A stretch of 64,000 nt of DNA, from positions 55,440,026-55,504,025 of the forward strand of contig CM054154.1 in NCBI GenBank assembly GCA_028751875.1, read 5' to 3'. Shown here piece after piece: positions 44,810 to 57,142 of the stretch. A program made the translations under genes and the position numbers. The notes beneath the pieces were generated by a model. The model was not told the origin of the DNA. It saw only the letters and a list, made by a program, of their open reading frames with translations, and did no database searches. Source of the stretch: Rapana venosa. Taxonomy: Eukaryota > Mollusca > Gastropoda > Neogastropoda > Muricidae. Position 1 is the first letter of the stretch, and the number at the start of each line of letters is the position of its first letter.

Positions 44810-47200
44810 CGTTGGAAGTTGAAAGGTATTGGGAGCGTGCAAGGTTAAGCAAACACAAATCACTTTGGAAACCAGATGGGGCCTGTGCTGTGTGTAGGAA
44901 TAGCGAGGACAAGGGGCAGAAAGGTGGTCTCTGGACAGAGCTTGGACAGGCAGCTGTGCGGGTGATGTCAGGCATCCTGTCAGCGTCGCATGTCTTTCTG
45001 GAGTTGTTTGGCAGAGAGAGGGGTCTCCATCAACAATAACCAACACCGGGAAATCACTGCTGGTCATCAGAAGGGAATTTTGGTGGCGAAGTGAGCTTGG
45101 TATACAAAATGAACTAATGTGATGAAATAACAACTCGTCATCAGAAACTGTGGATTTTGGCAGGTCACCACCAGTTCAGTTTTGGTGTTCCCTAAAGATT
45201 GGTTGTGCCACACCTCAAGTGAGCTGTTCACTGTTCATCCTTGTGGGATGCTGTTCTGGCCGTGCTATGTAGTGTGCTGCACAATCCCACCCCACCCCCA
45301 GCACAAAAAATTGCTGTGAAGATGAATCTCACCTGCTAGTTGTTTGGAGTGAGTGGATGTTGTAACCTTGCTAAAAGCCTGGGGTGATTTTGAAAGGAAT
45401 AGTTAAAGTGGTTTTTTGTGTGTTTTGTTTTAACACATATTGGCCCCGCTTCTGACTTTCTTTTTCTCCCCCCTGGTTCCTTCCCTGTGGCACGTCACTT
45501 TTTAAGGAAGGGTGCACATTTGACAAAAGCTGGCTGAGGGGTGTGATGAGCTCCTGGCCCTGTAGGGGACACACACACACACACACACACCACCACTGCG
45601 CTGACGCTGGCCGTAACTGCGTCAGTCAGTCACTTTCGTGTGGGGTACATGCTGCACTATGGGGATGGAGTGAGGGAGTGTGGTGTTGCTTGTCGCTTAG
45701 TGCAGAGCTGTCTGTGCTACCTGCTTTCGTGAAGCTTGTGGTAGGCATGGGTGTAGTAGATAGATGTTGTGGTCCCTGTATCATAATTCTCCTTTCCACT
45801 ATATTTCACCTGTTACAAATCATGTGAGAGAGAGAGATTGTGTCTTGTTTTTTTGTGGGTAACATTTCACAGACCATGTCAAATGCGCAGTGTGTATGTG
45901 CAGTGGGAAGTAGGAGGTGAAAATGCTTACAGTGCTTTCTGGCTTGTGTATATACATATATATATATATATAATGATTCGAAATCTGTGAGCTCATAATA
46001 TCCCCCCCTCTCTGTTTTTGATGTGGACACATTTGATGTGTAAAGTGATCAGGATTTGATGTGTCGTGTCAGTGTAAATACGCATTTCATTTCTTTGTGC
46101 TGTGGGTTTTCATCATGTACATATTTTCACAGTCACTGCCAAGGATTTGGTTGGGTTCCCCCCCTTTGCTGTTTTGTTGTAAATAACGCAAAGTAACTGC
46201 CATGTTGTTCTGTTGCCCCCCCTCACAAGTATCAACCAACTGTCATGAGTGTTGTGTTGTTCCATCTTCATAGCTGTAGTGTAGATGTACTCTGCTAGAT
46301 GTTTCCAAGGACAAACATTGTGTGATATCTATCACTTTTTGGGGTGGTCTTTTAGGAACATCATTCATGCCTAAAGGGGTTTCATTGTAGAGGGTTTTCT
46401 TCTTCTGGTTGTCTTTAGCATCACTTTTGTCAAGTTGAAACTTGTGGCGTACTCTTATTATTATTATATATATAAATGCATTTCATACACATTTTATCGA
46501 CTCGCACTTCCAACAGCTTTCATGGAGTCCTCCTTTAAAACCTGATCTGGTTTGTGTAAATATTTATTCCATGTTTTGTTCTTTGATTCCTCCCATTTGT
46601 GTGCGTGACTGTATATATTTATAAATATATATTTATTTTTTGACTGTTAACCCCCGTTTGTTTGTTTGTGTATTTATTCAGTGTTTTGCCCGTGCAGTTA
46701 AAGTTTGTGTAGTGCGGCGTGGTTGGGATTTTATTGAACTGGGATCATGCGATAGGGTTGGGGTTGTTAGCTTTTTCTTTTTGTCTAGGAAGAAGTTTGG
46801 ATTTTTTCTTTTGGAATGCGGCACAAGTTTGTGGTTGTAGTAGTTGCTCTTTTTGTGTGCTTTTATTTTTCTTTCTTTCTTTCTTTGTTGGAAGGTTGTG
46901 TAAACAGATTTGACACGCTGTACAGAGCACACCTCACTGCTTCAGGTCAGAATTTCAGTGTCGTTTTGTCCCTGCTGTGGTTCAGAGTTGAAAGTGGCAA
47001 GATATATGATGAAGATGATCATCATCTTTGTTATGACTAGGGACCCCTTTAACAGCACTTGTTGTTTAAGGTGTATTGTGTGTCACTATGTGTGTGTGTG
47101 CGTGTGTGTGTGCTATACTTCAGCAGGGCATTTGTAGTTCAGATAACTCACCAGTACCAAGTCAGTGAGAGGAAAATAGTATAATGGACTGAACATGTCA
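44810..47200. other. Long T-rich non-coding stretch, UTR-like
   Basis: No splice-flanked open frame is seen. TGTAAATA occurs at 46073-46080, 46178-46185 and 46555-46562. AU-rich ATTTA elements cluster near 46600-46640. The composition resembles a long 3' UTR, perhaps of the gene ending at 35757, but continuity is unproven. (CA)n lies at 45570-45592. Confidence 0.4.
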
Positions 47201-47217
47201 CGACAACATAGTGACAA

Positions 47218-47345
47218 TCGGTGTTCTTGGCAGTATTGTTGACAGGGCTGTTGGCAGTATTGTTGACAGGGCTGTTGGCAGTATTGTTGACAGGGCTGTT
47301 GGCAGTATTGTTGACAGGGCTGTTGGCAGTATTGTTGACAGGGTT
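47218..47345. repeat. 24-bp minisatellite, about 5 units
   Basis: Units of GGCAGTATTGTTGACAGGGC plus TGTT. The Val-Gly-Ser-Ile-Val-Asp-Arg-Ala frame is a repeat artefact. Confidence 0.9.
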
Positions 47346-47349
47346 TTAG

Positions 47350-48710
47350 GGTATACTCCTTTCCCCAGTGTTAAAAAATCCCAGCCACTTGTCTCAGAGA
47401 CAGAAGCCTGGTGTTGTGTTTTGTTTTGTTGTTGTGTTTTGTTGTTCTCACAGCCTACTGGTGTCTGTCTGTCTGTTTTTCACTTGGCAAAAGCTGCTTT
47501 CTTCTCTTCGCATGATAGATGTGCACACTACTGTCCACACCACTGTCTCAGAAAGAAAGGGATGTGTGTGCTGTGGGCGGCCAAAGGAAGGAGTGTGGAA
47601 GCAGCAGCTGATACACACGAGAAGGAACAGAGGTACAGAGAGGCAGGTTTGCAGACACGACACCTGCTGCACTTTCTCCGCATTTTTCTCAATGACAACA
47701 GAGGATTGTTGTGGAGGCAGATACCACAGCCTTTGACTTGGCCATGTAGACAGACGTGCTGTGCCTAGGTCGTGTGTGTGGTGGGGGGGGGGGGGGGGGG
47801 GGGGGGGGGCAGGCATGGTGGTCTGTGTACCCCCCTCTTCACACAGACAGACAGACAGGGTGGGGGATGCCCTGTGTTGGCGGCAACTTGTTTCTTCTGA
47901 ATGGTATCGGTGATGAAGTGACCAGAGTAGTTGTCCTTGGGTAACAAGATTTAACTGAACAACCACAGACGTTAGAGCAGTGTATAGCTTATTCGTACAT
48001 GCGTCATCTGTATTTTTTTCACAGATGGTATCACTGATGTGCATGCCATGAGGATTGTGTCAATGGCTGTTCGTTTTATGATCCTGTAGGATAGGAAACT
48101 CCTGGAAGAAAGAATGTCAGTTATTTACACTGTTGTATCTTGGCTTCTGTAGTCAGAATTTCTGCATTTTCTTGTCCTAAGGAAAGAATAGGACATTGTT
48201 TGGTCCAGAAAGGCATTGTATTCAATGTTTTTAACAGCAGTCACTGAGCGGTAGGTAAAGGTTTCATTAGAAAAGATCAGCCTTCATGTCCTACTGTTTG
48301 TGTGGTACTTTAATTCTGGTGTGTGTTCTGGTCCTGGTGGCTGTCCACAGGAATGTGACTGACTGACTGACGCAGGCAGGCAGGCAGGCAGGCAGCCCCT
48401 AGTCAGTCACTGCTCGTGGCGTCGCCCTTGCTGCGAGGAGGAGGAGGCAATACATGCTCTGCTTTCTTTTTTTTCCAATTTGAAAAAAAAATCTTTCTGC
48501 AAAGGACTGGAACGTTGAACGTGATGGTGGGACTTTTTTCTTTGTTAAAAAATTCATGCACCAGTTTTTTTGTTTATTGTTTTGTTTTTTAATTGACTTT
48601 AGTGTTTATGATGTACATGTAACACCACCCCTTGTTTTTCGTGGTCCTGTCTTGACACAGGACTGACGCAGCGCTGCCTCCGGGTGTCTGTCCACTGATC
48701 CTCCACCTGC
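47350..48710. other. Non-coding; poly(G) run
   Basis: A 27-base G run lies at 47783-47809 and (GCAG)n near 48373-48395. No supported exon. Confidence 0.5.
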
Positions 48711-48719
48711 ACAATGTAG

Positions 48720-48958
48720 GAGAGTGACCATCAGGGTGGAAAAGGGGTGACCATCAGGGTGGAAAAGGGGTGACCATCAGGGTGGAAAAGGGGTGACCAT
48801 CGGGGTGGAAAAGGGGGTGACCATCAGGGTGGAAAAGGGGTGACCATCGGGGTGGAAAAGGGGGTGACCATCAGGGTGGAAAAGGGGTGACCATCAGGGT
48901 GGAAAGGGGGTGACCATCAGGGTGGAAAAGGGGTGACCATCAGGGTGGAAAGGGGGTT
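48720..48958. repeat. 23-bp minisatellite, about 10 units
   Basis: Units of GGTGACCATCAGGGTGGAAA plus AGG. It is the inner end of inverted arm 2. A degraded reverse-complement version borders the gap at 30120-30233. Confidence 0.9.
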
Positions 48959-49550
48959 AAGAAACATCTGCAGAAGGAGGAAAGGAACAAAGAACAGGTG
49001 GACAGGACAAGGGTGGGCATGGCAGGCACTGATTTAACAAAGTTGGGGGGGGAGGTTTTGGGAAGGGTTTTTTAAATGCAAGATTGTTTGGTGTTGGAAT
49101 AGACCTACTTTATGCCCCGCCCCCCAAAAAAACACCACAACAACAAAAAAAACCCAACAACAACAGAAAGCTGTACTATTCCAAATTTTCCCATATTATA
49201 CTATCCCCATCCCCACCCTCGCCCCCCAACTTTCCCTCTCTCAAATCAAAAATTTGCAAATACCCCACAACATAGGAAGAATATTTCAATTGATGTTGTT
49301 CATGTTTTAGACTTTTCTTATTCTTTAATCTCTTCCTCTTCAGTTGCCAACAAGTTGGGGTGGGGTGGGGTGGGGGGGGTTAGAGGAGGGGAGGGGTGGT
49401 TAGGGAGGGGAAGGGGTGGTTGGGGAGGGGGAAGGGTGGTTAGGGGGGAAGGGTGGTGAGGGGAGGGTTGGTTAGGGAGGATGGAGGGGTGTTAGTGTCA
49501 GTTGAGGCTGTCCCAGCAGTTACTACCTTGGTGTTAGGGTGGTGGGGGGG
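48720..49550 (+). repeat. Inverted duplication arm 2
   Basis: Reverse complement of 29555-30233: GAAGGAGGAAAGGAACAAAG, GGACAAGGGTGGGCATGGC, GCAGGCACTGATTTAACAA, GGTTTTGGGAAGGGTTTTTT, then a GGTTAGGGAGGGGAAGGGG repeat and GCAGTTACTACCTTGGTGTT. This copy keeps a longer G-rich array than arm 1. Confidence 0.85.
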
Positions 49551-49559
49551 GACAAATCA

Positions 49560-50350
49560 CAACAGCATTATTCTAGGTTTCAAGGCATTTCGTGCTCTCT
49601 GCACACATTTCCAAATACGACCCATTTGCAGGTACTACAAAATAAAAGAACCTGCTATATAGTGAAGTTCTTACCTATTTTAACCAACGCATGATCAAAC
49701 GTACACAACAACACCAACCTGAAGTGGACTAAAACACCAACTGTAAATGGCACAGCCCAATACTAATTTAATGATGGCTACTTCAGCCATTCTCAAAAAA
49801 CTTCGGTTTGGCAACATGAACCTTTGTTCATTAGTGGCTAGACAGAGGAACTTTACTCCAAGAGTGCTACTGTTCCCACTGTATGCATGTCAATCCTATG
49901 CATGATTTACCAAACTATGAGTAACAAGACATTTCACCATAGGTACTGTCTTGTACAACTAAATTCCATTTTGGGTAGTTTCCTGAAACTACATGATATG
50001 TGAGATGGGCATGCTGGAAGAAGCCATATATTATTGGGTATGCTTCCGAAAGCAATGGTTTGGTCTTTCTTCAGGCTCTCTGATAAAAATTAATAACCTA
50101 ATCCTAAAATTAGATCCTGTTTGTTTATTACATTCGATTTGATTGAACTTTGCAATGTTATTGTTTGTACTTTCTGTACTATCGTGAAAAATTAAATTTC
50201 ATGATGGAGACTGAAGGGGTTTTTGAGCACATGAAAGGTGAGGAACATTATAGACCTGTTCATTCTTGACATGAAATGATTTCCACCCCTACTAAAGACT
50301 GGGAAGAAATAAATGGTCCAGAATTTAAGAATTTTGGTGAGTCTGAAGCA
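49560..50350. other. No gene seen
   Basis: AT-rich, likely 5' part or flank of the DIRS-like element that follows. No open frame of interest. Confidence 0.4.
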
Positions 50351-51384
50351 GATAAATGACAGAAATCTGGGTCCAAACTGTGAAAACAATGCAGGCAAAA
50401 CAAGCTGGTTTGATGAAAATGCATCATTTTCAAACAGGCACAAAAAGAAAGGACAATTCCTATTCTGATATGGAGGATATGATTGAAGATTTGATCCCAG
50501 ATAACCCCCTCCCCCCCCCCCAAAAAAAAAAAAAAAAAAAATCTTGTATTGATGGGGATGTTGGCATGCTACATGACGTCGAAATCAAATTCAAATCTGA
50601 CAAAGAAGAAGGGCCTGGCATGGCAGAAAAGTTGGCTCAGAGTATTGAAAAAATGTAAAAAGCCAAAATGTCAGGAAAAAAAGAAAAGAAAAGTATAATA
50701 AATATAAAAAGCTAGGAAATTGCCTCGTCCAAATCCCCAAGGTAAACCCTGAAATTTGGGCTATGCTAGACTATGATGCAAAGGGCTATGACCTTTGTGA
50801 TCAAAAAGAGCAAAGGCTGCTCACAAAAGCTACGTGTACTTTCCCAAAGGTCAGCAATGAAATGGTGGAAAGTGCATCCTCTGAAAACAAAACAAATCTC
50901 AAAACTATCATGGTTGCAAATACTTTCATTACGAGGGCATCCCATGATATTTCAGTTGAAAAGAGGAACATATTTGTGACTGCTCCAAGAGTCAACACAT
51001 TTTGAAAGCTGGCCTCTTACCATATACCAGTAACTTACCTTTTTGGCAATGATCAAAAGACAACACTGTCCACCATTAAATCAGCAACAAAACTTGGAAG
51101 AGATTTCACCCAGTCTTAAAAAAACAGAAAAATTCACCCTACTCAAGAAGAGAGAGAAGGGACATGGAAGAGCCCAAGGTTGGCTCAGAAACAGCAGACA
51201 CATGATAACTCGGGGTCAGAACAAAAGCCAGGGCACATGGAAACAGTCCTGTATTCAGGCTTGATCCCCCGATGTATTGATGATGCTTCATAGATTGGGA
51301 CAGGGACACAGAATAAAATTCAGGCAGGCAGGTTAAAAGTTTGTTCCACAGTGAAAAAATTGACATCAGACATCTTTTATATTA

Positions 51385-51855
51385 AATCCTGAATGACCTC
51401 CCTCTCTCTTGGCCAAAAACCTAGTTATGACACTTTTAAATCCAGCCTCAAGTCATACTTATTTCAAACTAAGATTTCCCCCCTCTTGTTTCATATCAGA
51501 ACTATCGCCACCTTCACTAACCAATGTCCCATCACCCTGCCAAAGTGTATAACCTTTGTGTGGGTGTTTTTATTTATATGGAGGGTAATGGAATAAGCAC
51601 TCATGTGCTTTTTTACTTCCAATCCCTGTGTGTATGCGGTTGTGTGTGTTCGTGTGTGTGTTTTGTTACTTTTGAGCAACTGTCTTAATTTTTATGTCAT
51701 AGATCTGGTCTGCAGCTACCATGTTTGTAATATCTGTTTATTTAAATTAATTGTTTTTTAATTGGTTGCATGGCTGTGTAAGATTAGGTGAATGCAAGCC
51801 CTTTGATTTGTCTTTGCAAGATATAGTGCTATATAAATTCCATTTATTATTAAAT
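51385..51855 (+). mobile_element. LINE 3'-end insertion in the DIRS-like element
   Basis: Encodes DTFKSSLKSYLFQTKISPLL, the C-terminal end of the LINE seen on the minus strand at 56842-57090. Its 3' UTR (CATATCAGAACTATCGCCAC) and shared tail ATAGTGCTATATAAATTCCA with (TTA)n follow. It is 5'-truncated, as usual for LINE insertions. Confidence 0.75.
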
Positions 51856-52937
51856 CTGGCACAAGGAACAAGTCCCCACCGAAAATTTTTCAGTTCAAAA
51901 TTCTTTTCTTAAAAAATCAGGTTAAAAGAAATCATTGGGATCATATTGATAATGAAACTGAAAATTATTAGAGATGGGTGTTATTAAAAAATCAAAAGAT
52001 GAAAAGGGACATGTAGTATCACCTTTTTGTACCAAAACGAGATGGTACATATAGATTGATCATGAATCTGAAGAAGTTCAATAAAAGTGTTCCTTACAAA
52101 CATTTTAAAATGGAAAATCTTCAAAGGGCTGTTATATGGCCTCTGTAGATCGTTGACATGCATATTACTCTGGTCCTGTTGCACTTCAACATAAAAAAAT
52201 ACCTGACATTTAAATGGAGAAAACTGTGTGAATACAACTGTTTGCTAAATGGTCTTTCCTGTTGTCCAAGATTCTTTACACAGCTTTTGAAACCAGTGTA
52301 CAGCCATCTTAGATCAGAGGTTTTTTTGGTTTAAAAAAAAATCAGCATCATTTAGTGATGATTCTTAGTTGCAAGGGCATATTTTTGAAGACTGCCAAGA
52401 GAACATATACCACACTGTTCAACATTTTAGGTCGCTGGGATTTGTCATACATGAAGACAAGTAGGTTTTAATTCCAAAGAAAAATATTCAATGCCTTGGT
52501 TTTAGTTTGGATTCAGAAAACATGGCTGTCACACTGTGACCAGAACAGACTCAGAAATAAAAAACAGCTTGTGACCAAGTACAAAACAAAATTCCAGTTA
52601 CAATAGGGGAGATGGCTCAAGTGATAAACAGTTGTGGCCTTTCCAGCAACACCATGGGAACCTTTGGGTAAAAGGCAATCAGAAAGTGAAAAAAAAAACA
52701 CCCCTGACACTCTGAAACAGAGTAAAGGGAATTTGGAAGTTCTTAAGGTTTTATCAGTAGAAGGAAAACAGGAGTTAGATTGGTGGATTAGAAATGCTGA
52801 TCAATTGTCATTTAGCATAGAACAACCTGATCCATCAGTAGAACTGTGTACAGGCACATTCCTTGGTTCACAAAAAACAGGGGGAAGATGGACTACAGAA
52901 GAGAAAGATTGCCTTATTAATGTGCTTGGATTACTTG

Positions 52938-53697
52938 CAATTGAGTATGCCTTGAAAGGCTTTAAAAAGGAAGTGACTCTTAAATATGTTAAATATTGAC
53001 AGACAAAACATGTGCCATTTCATACTTACAAATATATATGAGGATCACATACAAAAGACTGGAATTTAATTGTAAAATGTATCTGGATTTGGTTGTTGTT
53101 GACTTCAATTCTATGTCTGTTCACTTCTAGTGATATATCTGGAATTAGTTCAAAGGCAGAAATACATGGTTAACACCAGCATACATTCCTGCAAAGTCAA
53201 TATGAAGGCAGACTATAAAAAAATCAAGACACTGTAATGAAAACACTGAATACAAGCTAACTTCAAAATCTTTTAAGCAGTAATAAAAAGTTGGAGTGTG
53301 CCAGAAATGGATATGTTTGCCTCCTGCTTGAACTTTCAGGTAAAACCACATGTCTTTTGGAAACCAGATCCAACTACATTTGCAGCATTTAGTGTAAGCT
53401 AGAAGACATATTTTGTTTATGCTTTCCCTCCTTTCAGCCTGGTCCAGAGAGTCTTGGCCAAACTGCTGAGAGACCAGGCAGAAGGTATCCTGATAACCCC
53501 ATACTGGACACTGGCTGTGTGGTGTCCACAGCTTTTGCAACTGCTGGTTCATCCTCTATTTTGCTGCCAAAAGGAAAGAACATGGTGTATCCTCATATAT
53601 ATTTGTAAGTATGAAATGGCACATGTTTTGTCTGTCAATATTTAACATATTTAAGAGTCACTTTCTTTTTAAAGCCTTTCAAGGTATACTCAATTGC
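52938..53697. repeat. Inverted repeat (~115-bp arms, ~520-bp loop)
   Basis: 52938-53052 (TTGCAATTGAGTATGCCTTG to AAATATATATGAGGAT) is the near-perfect reverse complement of 53577-53692. The left arm is the end of the RNase H-like frame. The loop holds the later pol piece. Confidence 0.85.
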
Positions 53698-54054
53698 AAC
53701 TCTGGACTTTGACTTTGACTTCCTCACAACAGCAGTCCTCACCCTCTTCATGCCAAATTACAGCTGATTGCAGCAAAGTTGTCAGGAAAGCAATCCAAAT
53801 ATAAGGAACCCATGGCACAACTTTGGATATCATGTGTGCAGCATGGAGATGGACCACAAAGAACCAGTAGGCAACTTACCACAAAAGATATAATTTTTTC
53901 TGTGTTGAAAGGAGCTAAAATCCCTCTGTATGTCTATAGGTGTGGTGTTGGAAGTTTTTACATATATTGATGAAGTAGGGTTAGGCTGTAGTGCAATGAA
54001 CAGTAATAACACTGCATGCAGTGCTTTTGTAGGGGGACATTCACATTAAGACTT

Positions 54055-54245
54055 TTTGTTTAAGAGTTATGATTCCTTAGATATATGTGGTAGAGTTGCT
54101 TCCCTTATTGTTGTTCTTCGTAAGACATACGTTCGTTCCTGTTCTTTCTATTCTGAGTTATTAAACATCATATATTTACACATTCGGCTTCAGTTCGTAT
54201 GACAGTTTGGTGAGCACTAAATCGGTGACCCCTACGATGAACACG
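54055..54245 (+). mobile_element. Possible LTR end with primer-binding region
   Basis: AT-rich sequence with TTATTAAACATCATATA, ending TTCGTATGACA and followed by TTTGGTGAGC and CGGTGACCCCTACGATGAAC. A TGGTGACCCC-like leader right after an LTR ending in CA is common in invertebrate LTR retrotransposons. No coding part follows. Confidence 0.35.
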
Positions 54246-54249
54246 AAAA

Positions 54250-55550
54250 ATATTGGCAAAATCAAACCTTTCCCAAGAAGTTGCTGATTTGACTTATCAC
54301 CTTCAAACCCTTACTACACATCACATCAACACTGTGTCCCTTAACCATCTTGTCCTGATACCACCACAGCCCACAGTAACAGTGGGCCTTTCTGCTCCCA
54401 AATATGTCAGCAGCAGACAGTTGGTTCCAAGCACATGGGTAGTACTTTTCCATCACTGACTTGAGGCATGTGTAACAGACGTGTGTCTGTTCCTTTGGTA
54501 TTGTTTTGCAACTGTGGATATGTTGGATTTTTTAAATTTGCTTTAGTGAGTAGGTGTCAATGATAGCTGTAGTGAAGTGTTTCTGTCATAAGAGTTGACA
54601 GTTCATCTTCTGTCCTGGTCAGGGCAGGTTGCAGCTGTCTGAGCTGGCCTTTGGTTGCACATCTAGTCACTTCACCTAGGTATGGTAGTGGTATGTTGAT
54701 AAAAGTTTGTTTTTATTTTAAAAAATCTTTTGTTTTAATTTAGGAAAGTAGTGCAGTGCATGGACTTCTGTATAGGTTTGTGAATGTGGTTGGTTCAGTG
54801 TTCTGGGAACAACAAAACTCAAGAAAAAAAGGTAAGGAATAAAAAAAAAATCTATTAATACTGGGTACTAATAGTGGGGGTTCTTTTCTGCTATCTGTGT
54901 AGGCTTTTAATTTTGCCCTTGTACTGACTCACTTGGGGAGAATCCCAGTAGCTGACCCAGTCATGTCCAGTCCCCTAGGACAACCCCACGGACCTGAGGG
55001 ATAAAGGTGAGGCGGCGTTGGAGGCCAGGGCTGGAGCAGACGTCAGCAGTGAAGGACTTCCTTCAAAGAAAGGTCGTCAGTGATTTTTAAAAAATTGTGT
55101 GTAGCAAAATTACAGCCAAGTCTGTGTTGTCGTTTTTTCTGTACATAGTGCCAAAATTGGACAAGGAAAGACATATGTGTTTATCTGAGCCAGAGAACTC
55201 AAAACTGTCTTGTCTACAAGAACTTTGTGAATGATATTAATTAAACTTCATTGTGCTAGAGAGGCAGGAAGTTGATGGACTAAAGTTCCCTAGTGAACAA
55301 AAAAAAAAAATTGTATTGATCTGGATGAAGTGAACTGGAAACTGTTTTGGGTTTAATTAATTGTAAATATTGAATATATATATATAATTAATGCTTCTTT
55401 TGATTATTGAAAAATATTTTTTGTGGGACAGATTGATGTAATAATAGAATAAATGAGAGTATATAATTGAAATCTTGAGTGTGACTGTAGAGTGGAAAGA
55501 ACGTGTGCCTTTGTGAGATTGTTGTTTCCCTTTATTCAACTTATCTATTT
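54250..55550. other. No gene seen
   Basis: AT-rich with short frames on both strands (about 54253-54459). None is recognised. Confidence 0.45.
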
Positions 55551-55753
55551 TATGTGACTGTAGTCAGTTTGTGCACTGTTACAGCATGGTTCTCACACAA
55601 AGAGTCTGAAACTTGGTAGGGGGATTGTGGGAATGTTTAAAATGGTGCCACTGATAAATTTAGATCACTTACAGGCACATAGTAGGAAAAGGGGGGTGGA
55701 AAGTAAAGCCTGTGGTAGAGACCCTATTCACACATAGCAGGTGGCGAAAAAAA

Positions 55754-56540
55754 ATGGCGACTTCTTTTGTAGCAGACAATTTATCGGATTATTCTGAGGG
55801 TGAATTAAATGAAATTCTTTTGGAAGTGGAAAAGTTTGAAAAAGAAATGTAAGTTGAGTCAGATATTGAAGCTGATGGGGAAGAGGAGGAAGACAATGAT
55901 GTAAATAGGGAGGGTAGTGACCCAGAAGACAACGGGGATTACCTCATGACATTAAAAACCCACAGCTGCCTCAGCAAGGCAACTTGCTCCAAGTCCAAAA
56001 AGGAGGAGTAATGGCCACAGAGTACAGAGACAAACAAAATATCTACCTCCTCAACACTAATCAGCCACCAGGTGTGTGGACAACAAGGTGACACCCACTG
56101 TGATTGCTCATTACAACAAAACATGGGGGGAGTTGACAAATCTGATCAGCACAGGGCTTACTATCCAGTTGGCCATGCAAACAAGAAGTGGTGGAGCTAC
56201 ATCTTCCACAGTGTGGTGAACTTCTGCATTGTCCAAGCCTTTGTCATCTGGAGAAAGACACCCCACAACCCCCCCACCCAAGAAGGGCTACGACCATCTG
56301 TTGTTCCGTGCTGACATAGCAGAGCAGCTGTGTGCAGGATTCACCAGCAGGAAAAAGTCAGCAGGACGTACAGAAACAACACAACACAGTCAGAGCCCAT
56401 AGCAGTCAGCTCCATCAACCACCACAAGCTGATCAAAACAGAGGGGAGGAAGATGTACATGTTGCCAGTGTGCCAAGGTGGGTGGGTGGGTGGGGGGTGG
56501 GGGTGGGGGGGGGGGGTTGACAGCAAAGGGATACACTCGG
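55754..56540 (+). pseudogene. piggyBac-type transposase, internally deleted, N- and C-parts
   Basis: An N-terminal piece at 55754 (MATSFVADNLSDYSEGELNE) is acidic, as in PGBD-like proteins, and stops after 33 residues. From about 55930 the sequence jumps to the C-terminal third. It reads VMATEYRDKQNIYLLNTNQ, then in another frame NMGGVDKSDQHRAYYPVGH and KKWWSYIFHSVVNFC (56120-56240), then DIAEQLCAGFTSRKK (56300-56350). MGGVDxxDQ and KWW are hallmarks of the piggyBac DDE domain, and the Asp of GGVD is its third catalytic residue. The central region with the other catalytic residues is missing and frames shift. The last coding piece is at 63577-63743, beyond the inserted LINE. Confidence 0.75.
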
Positions 56541-56740
56541 AAACATAATAATAATAAAAATGGAACTTATGTAGTGCTATATCTTGCAAAGACAAATCAA
56601 AGCCCATGCACTCAACCTAATCTTACACAGTCATGCAATCTATGATAAATAATCAATAGTTTAAACAAACACATATTACAAACATGGTGCTGCAGGCAAA
56701 AATCTATGAAATAAATTTCAATAGTCAAATGTTTTTCAAA

Positions 56741-56847
<107 letters not shown>

Positions 56848-57142
56848 AGGTTGTAACTTTAGCAGGTTGATAGGACATGGGTTAGTGAAGGTGGGATAGT
56901 TCTGATATGAAACAGGAGGGGGGGAAGTCTTAGGTTTGAAATAAATATGTCTTGAGGCTGGATTTAAAAGGGTCATAACTAGGTTTCTGAGAAGAGAGAG
57001 AGGGAGCTCATTCCAGGTCGATGGACCTGAAATAGAGAAAGAGTGGCGGCAAACGGTGGATTGGTTGAATCTAGGTATTCGTAGGCACAAGGTATCTGCA
57101 GTAGAGCGGAGGGAACGTGAAGGAGTGTACAGGTTAAGACAT

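Larger units (their letters stand above)
50356..53970 (+). mobile_element. Decayed DIRS-like tyrosine-recombinase retrotransposon
   Basis: Coding remnants lie in the order expected for a DIRS element. A gag-like part (about 50356-51005, LWAMLDYDAKGYDL.., broken by stops) comes first. The reverse transcriptase follows: DGTYRLIMNLKKFNKSVPYK at 52041, NGLSCCPRFFTQLLKP near 52240, FSDDS in place of the catalytic Tyr-x-Asp-Asp near 52352, and LGFSLDSENMAVTL near 52500. An RNase H-like part (ELDWWIRNADQL, TGGRWTTEEKDC, 52740-52990) and a link reading AEGILITPYW (53480) follow. No intact recombinase is seen. Many stops and frame breaks make it inactive. A LINE tail interrupts it at 51385-51855. Confidence 0.75.

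Noticed and set aside
44782..45039. 85-residue plus-strand frame with several Cys
   Set aside because: No domain, splice sites or conservation evidence. It starts inside the 44-bp array.
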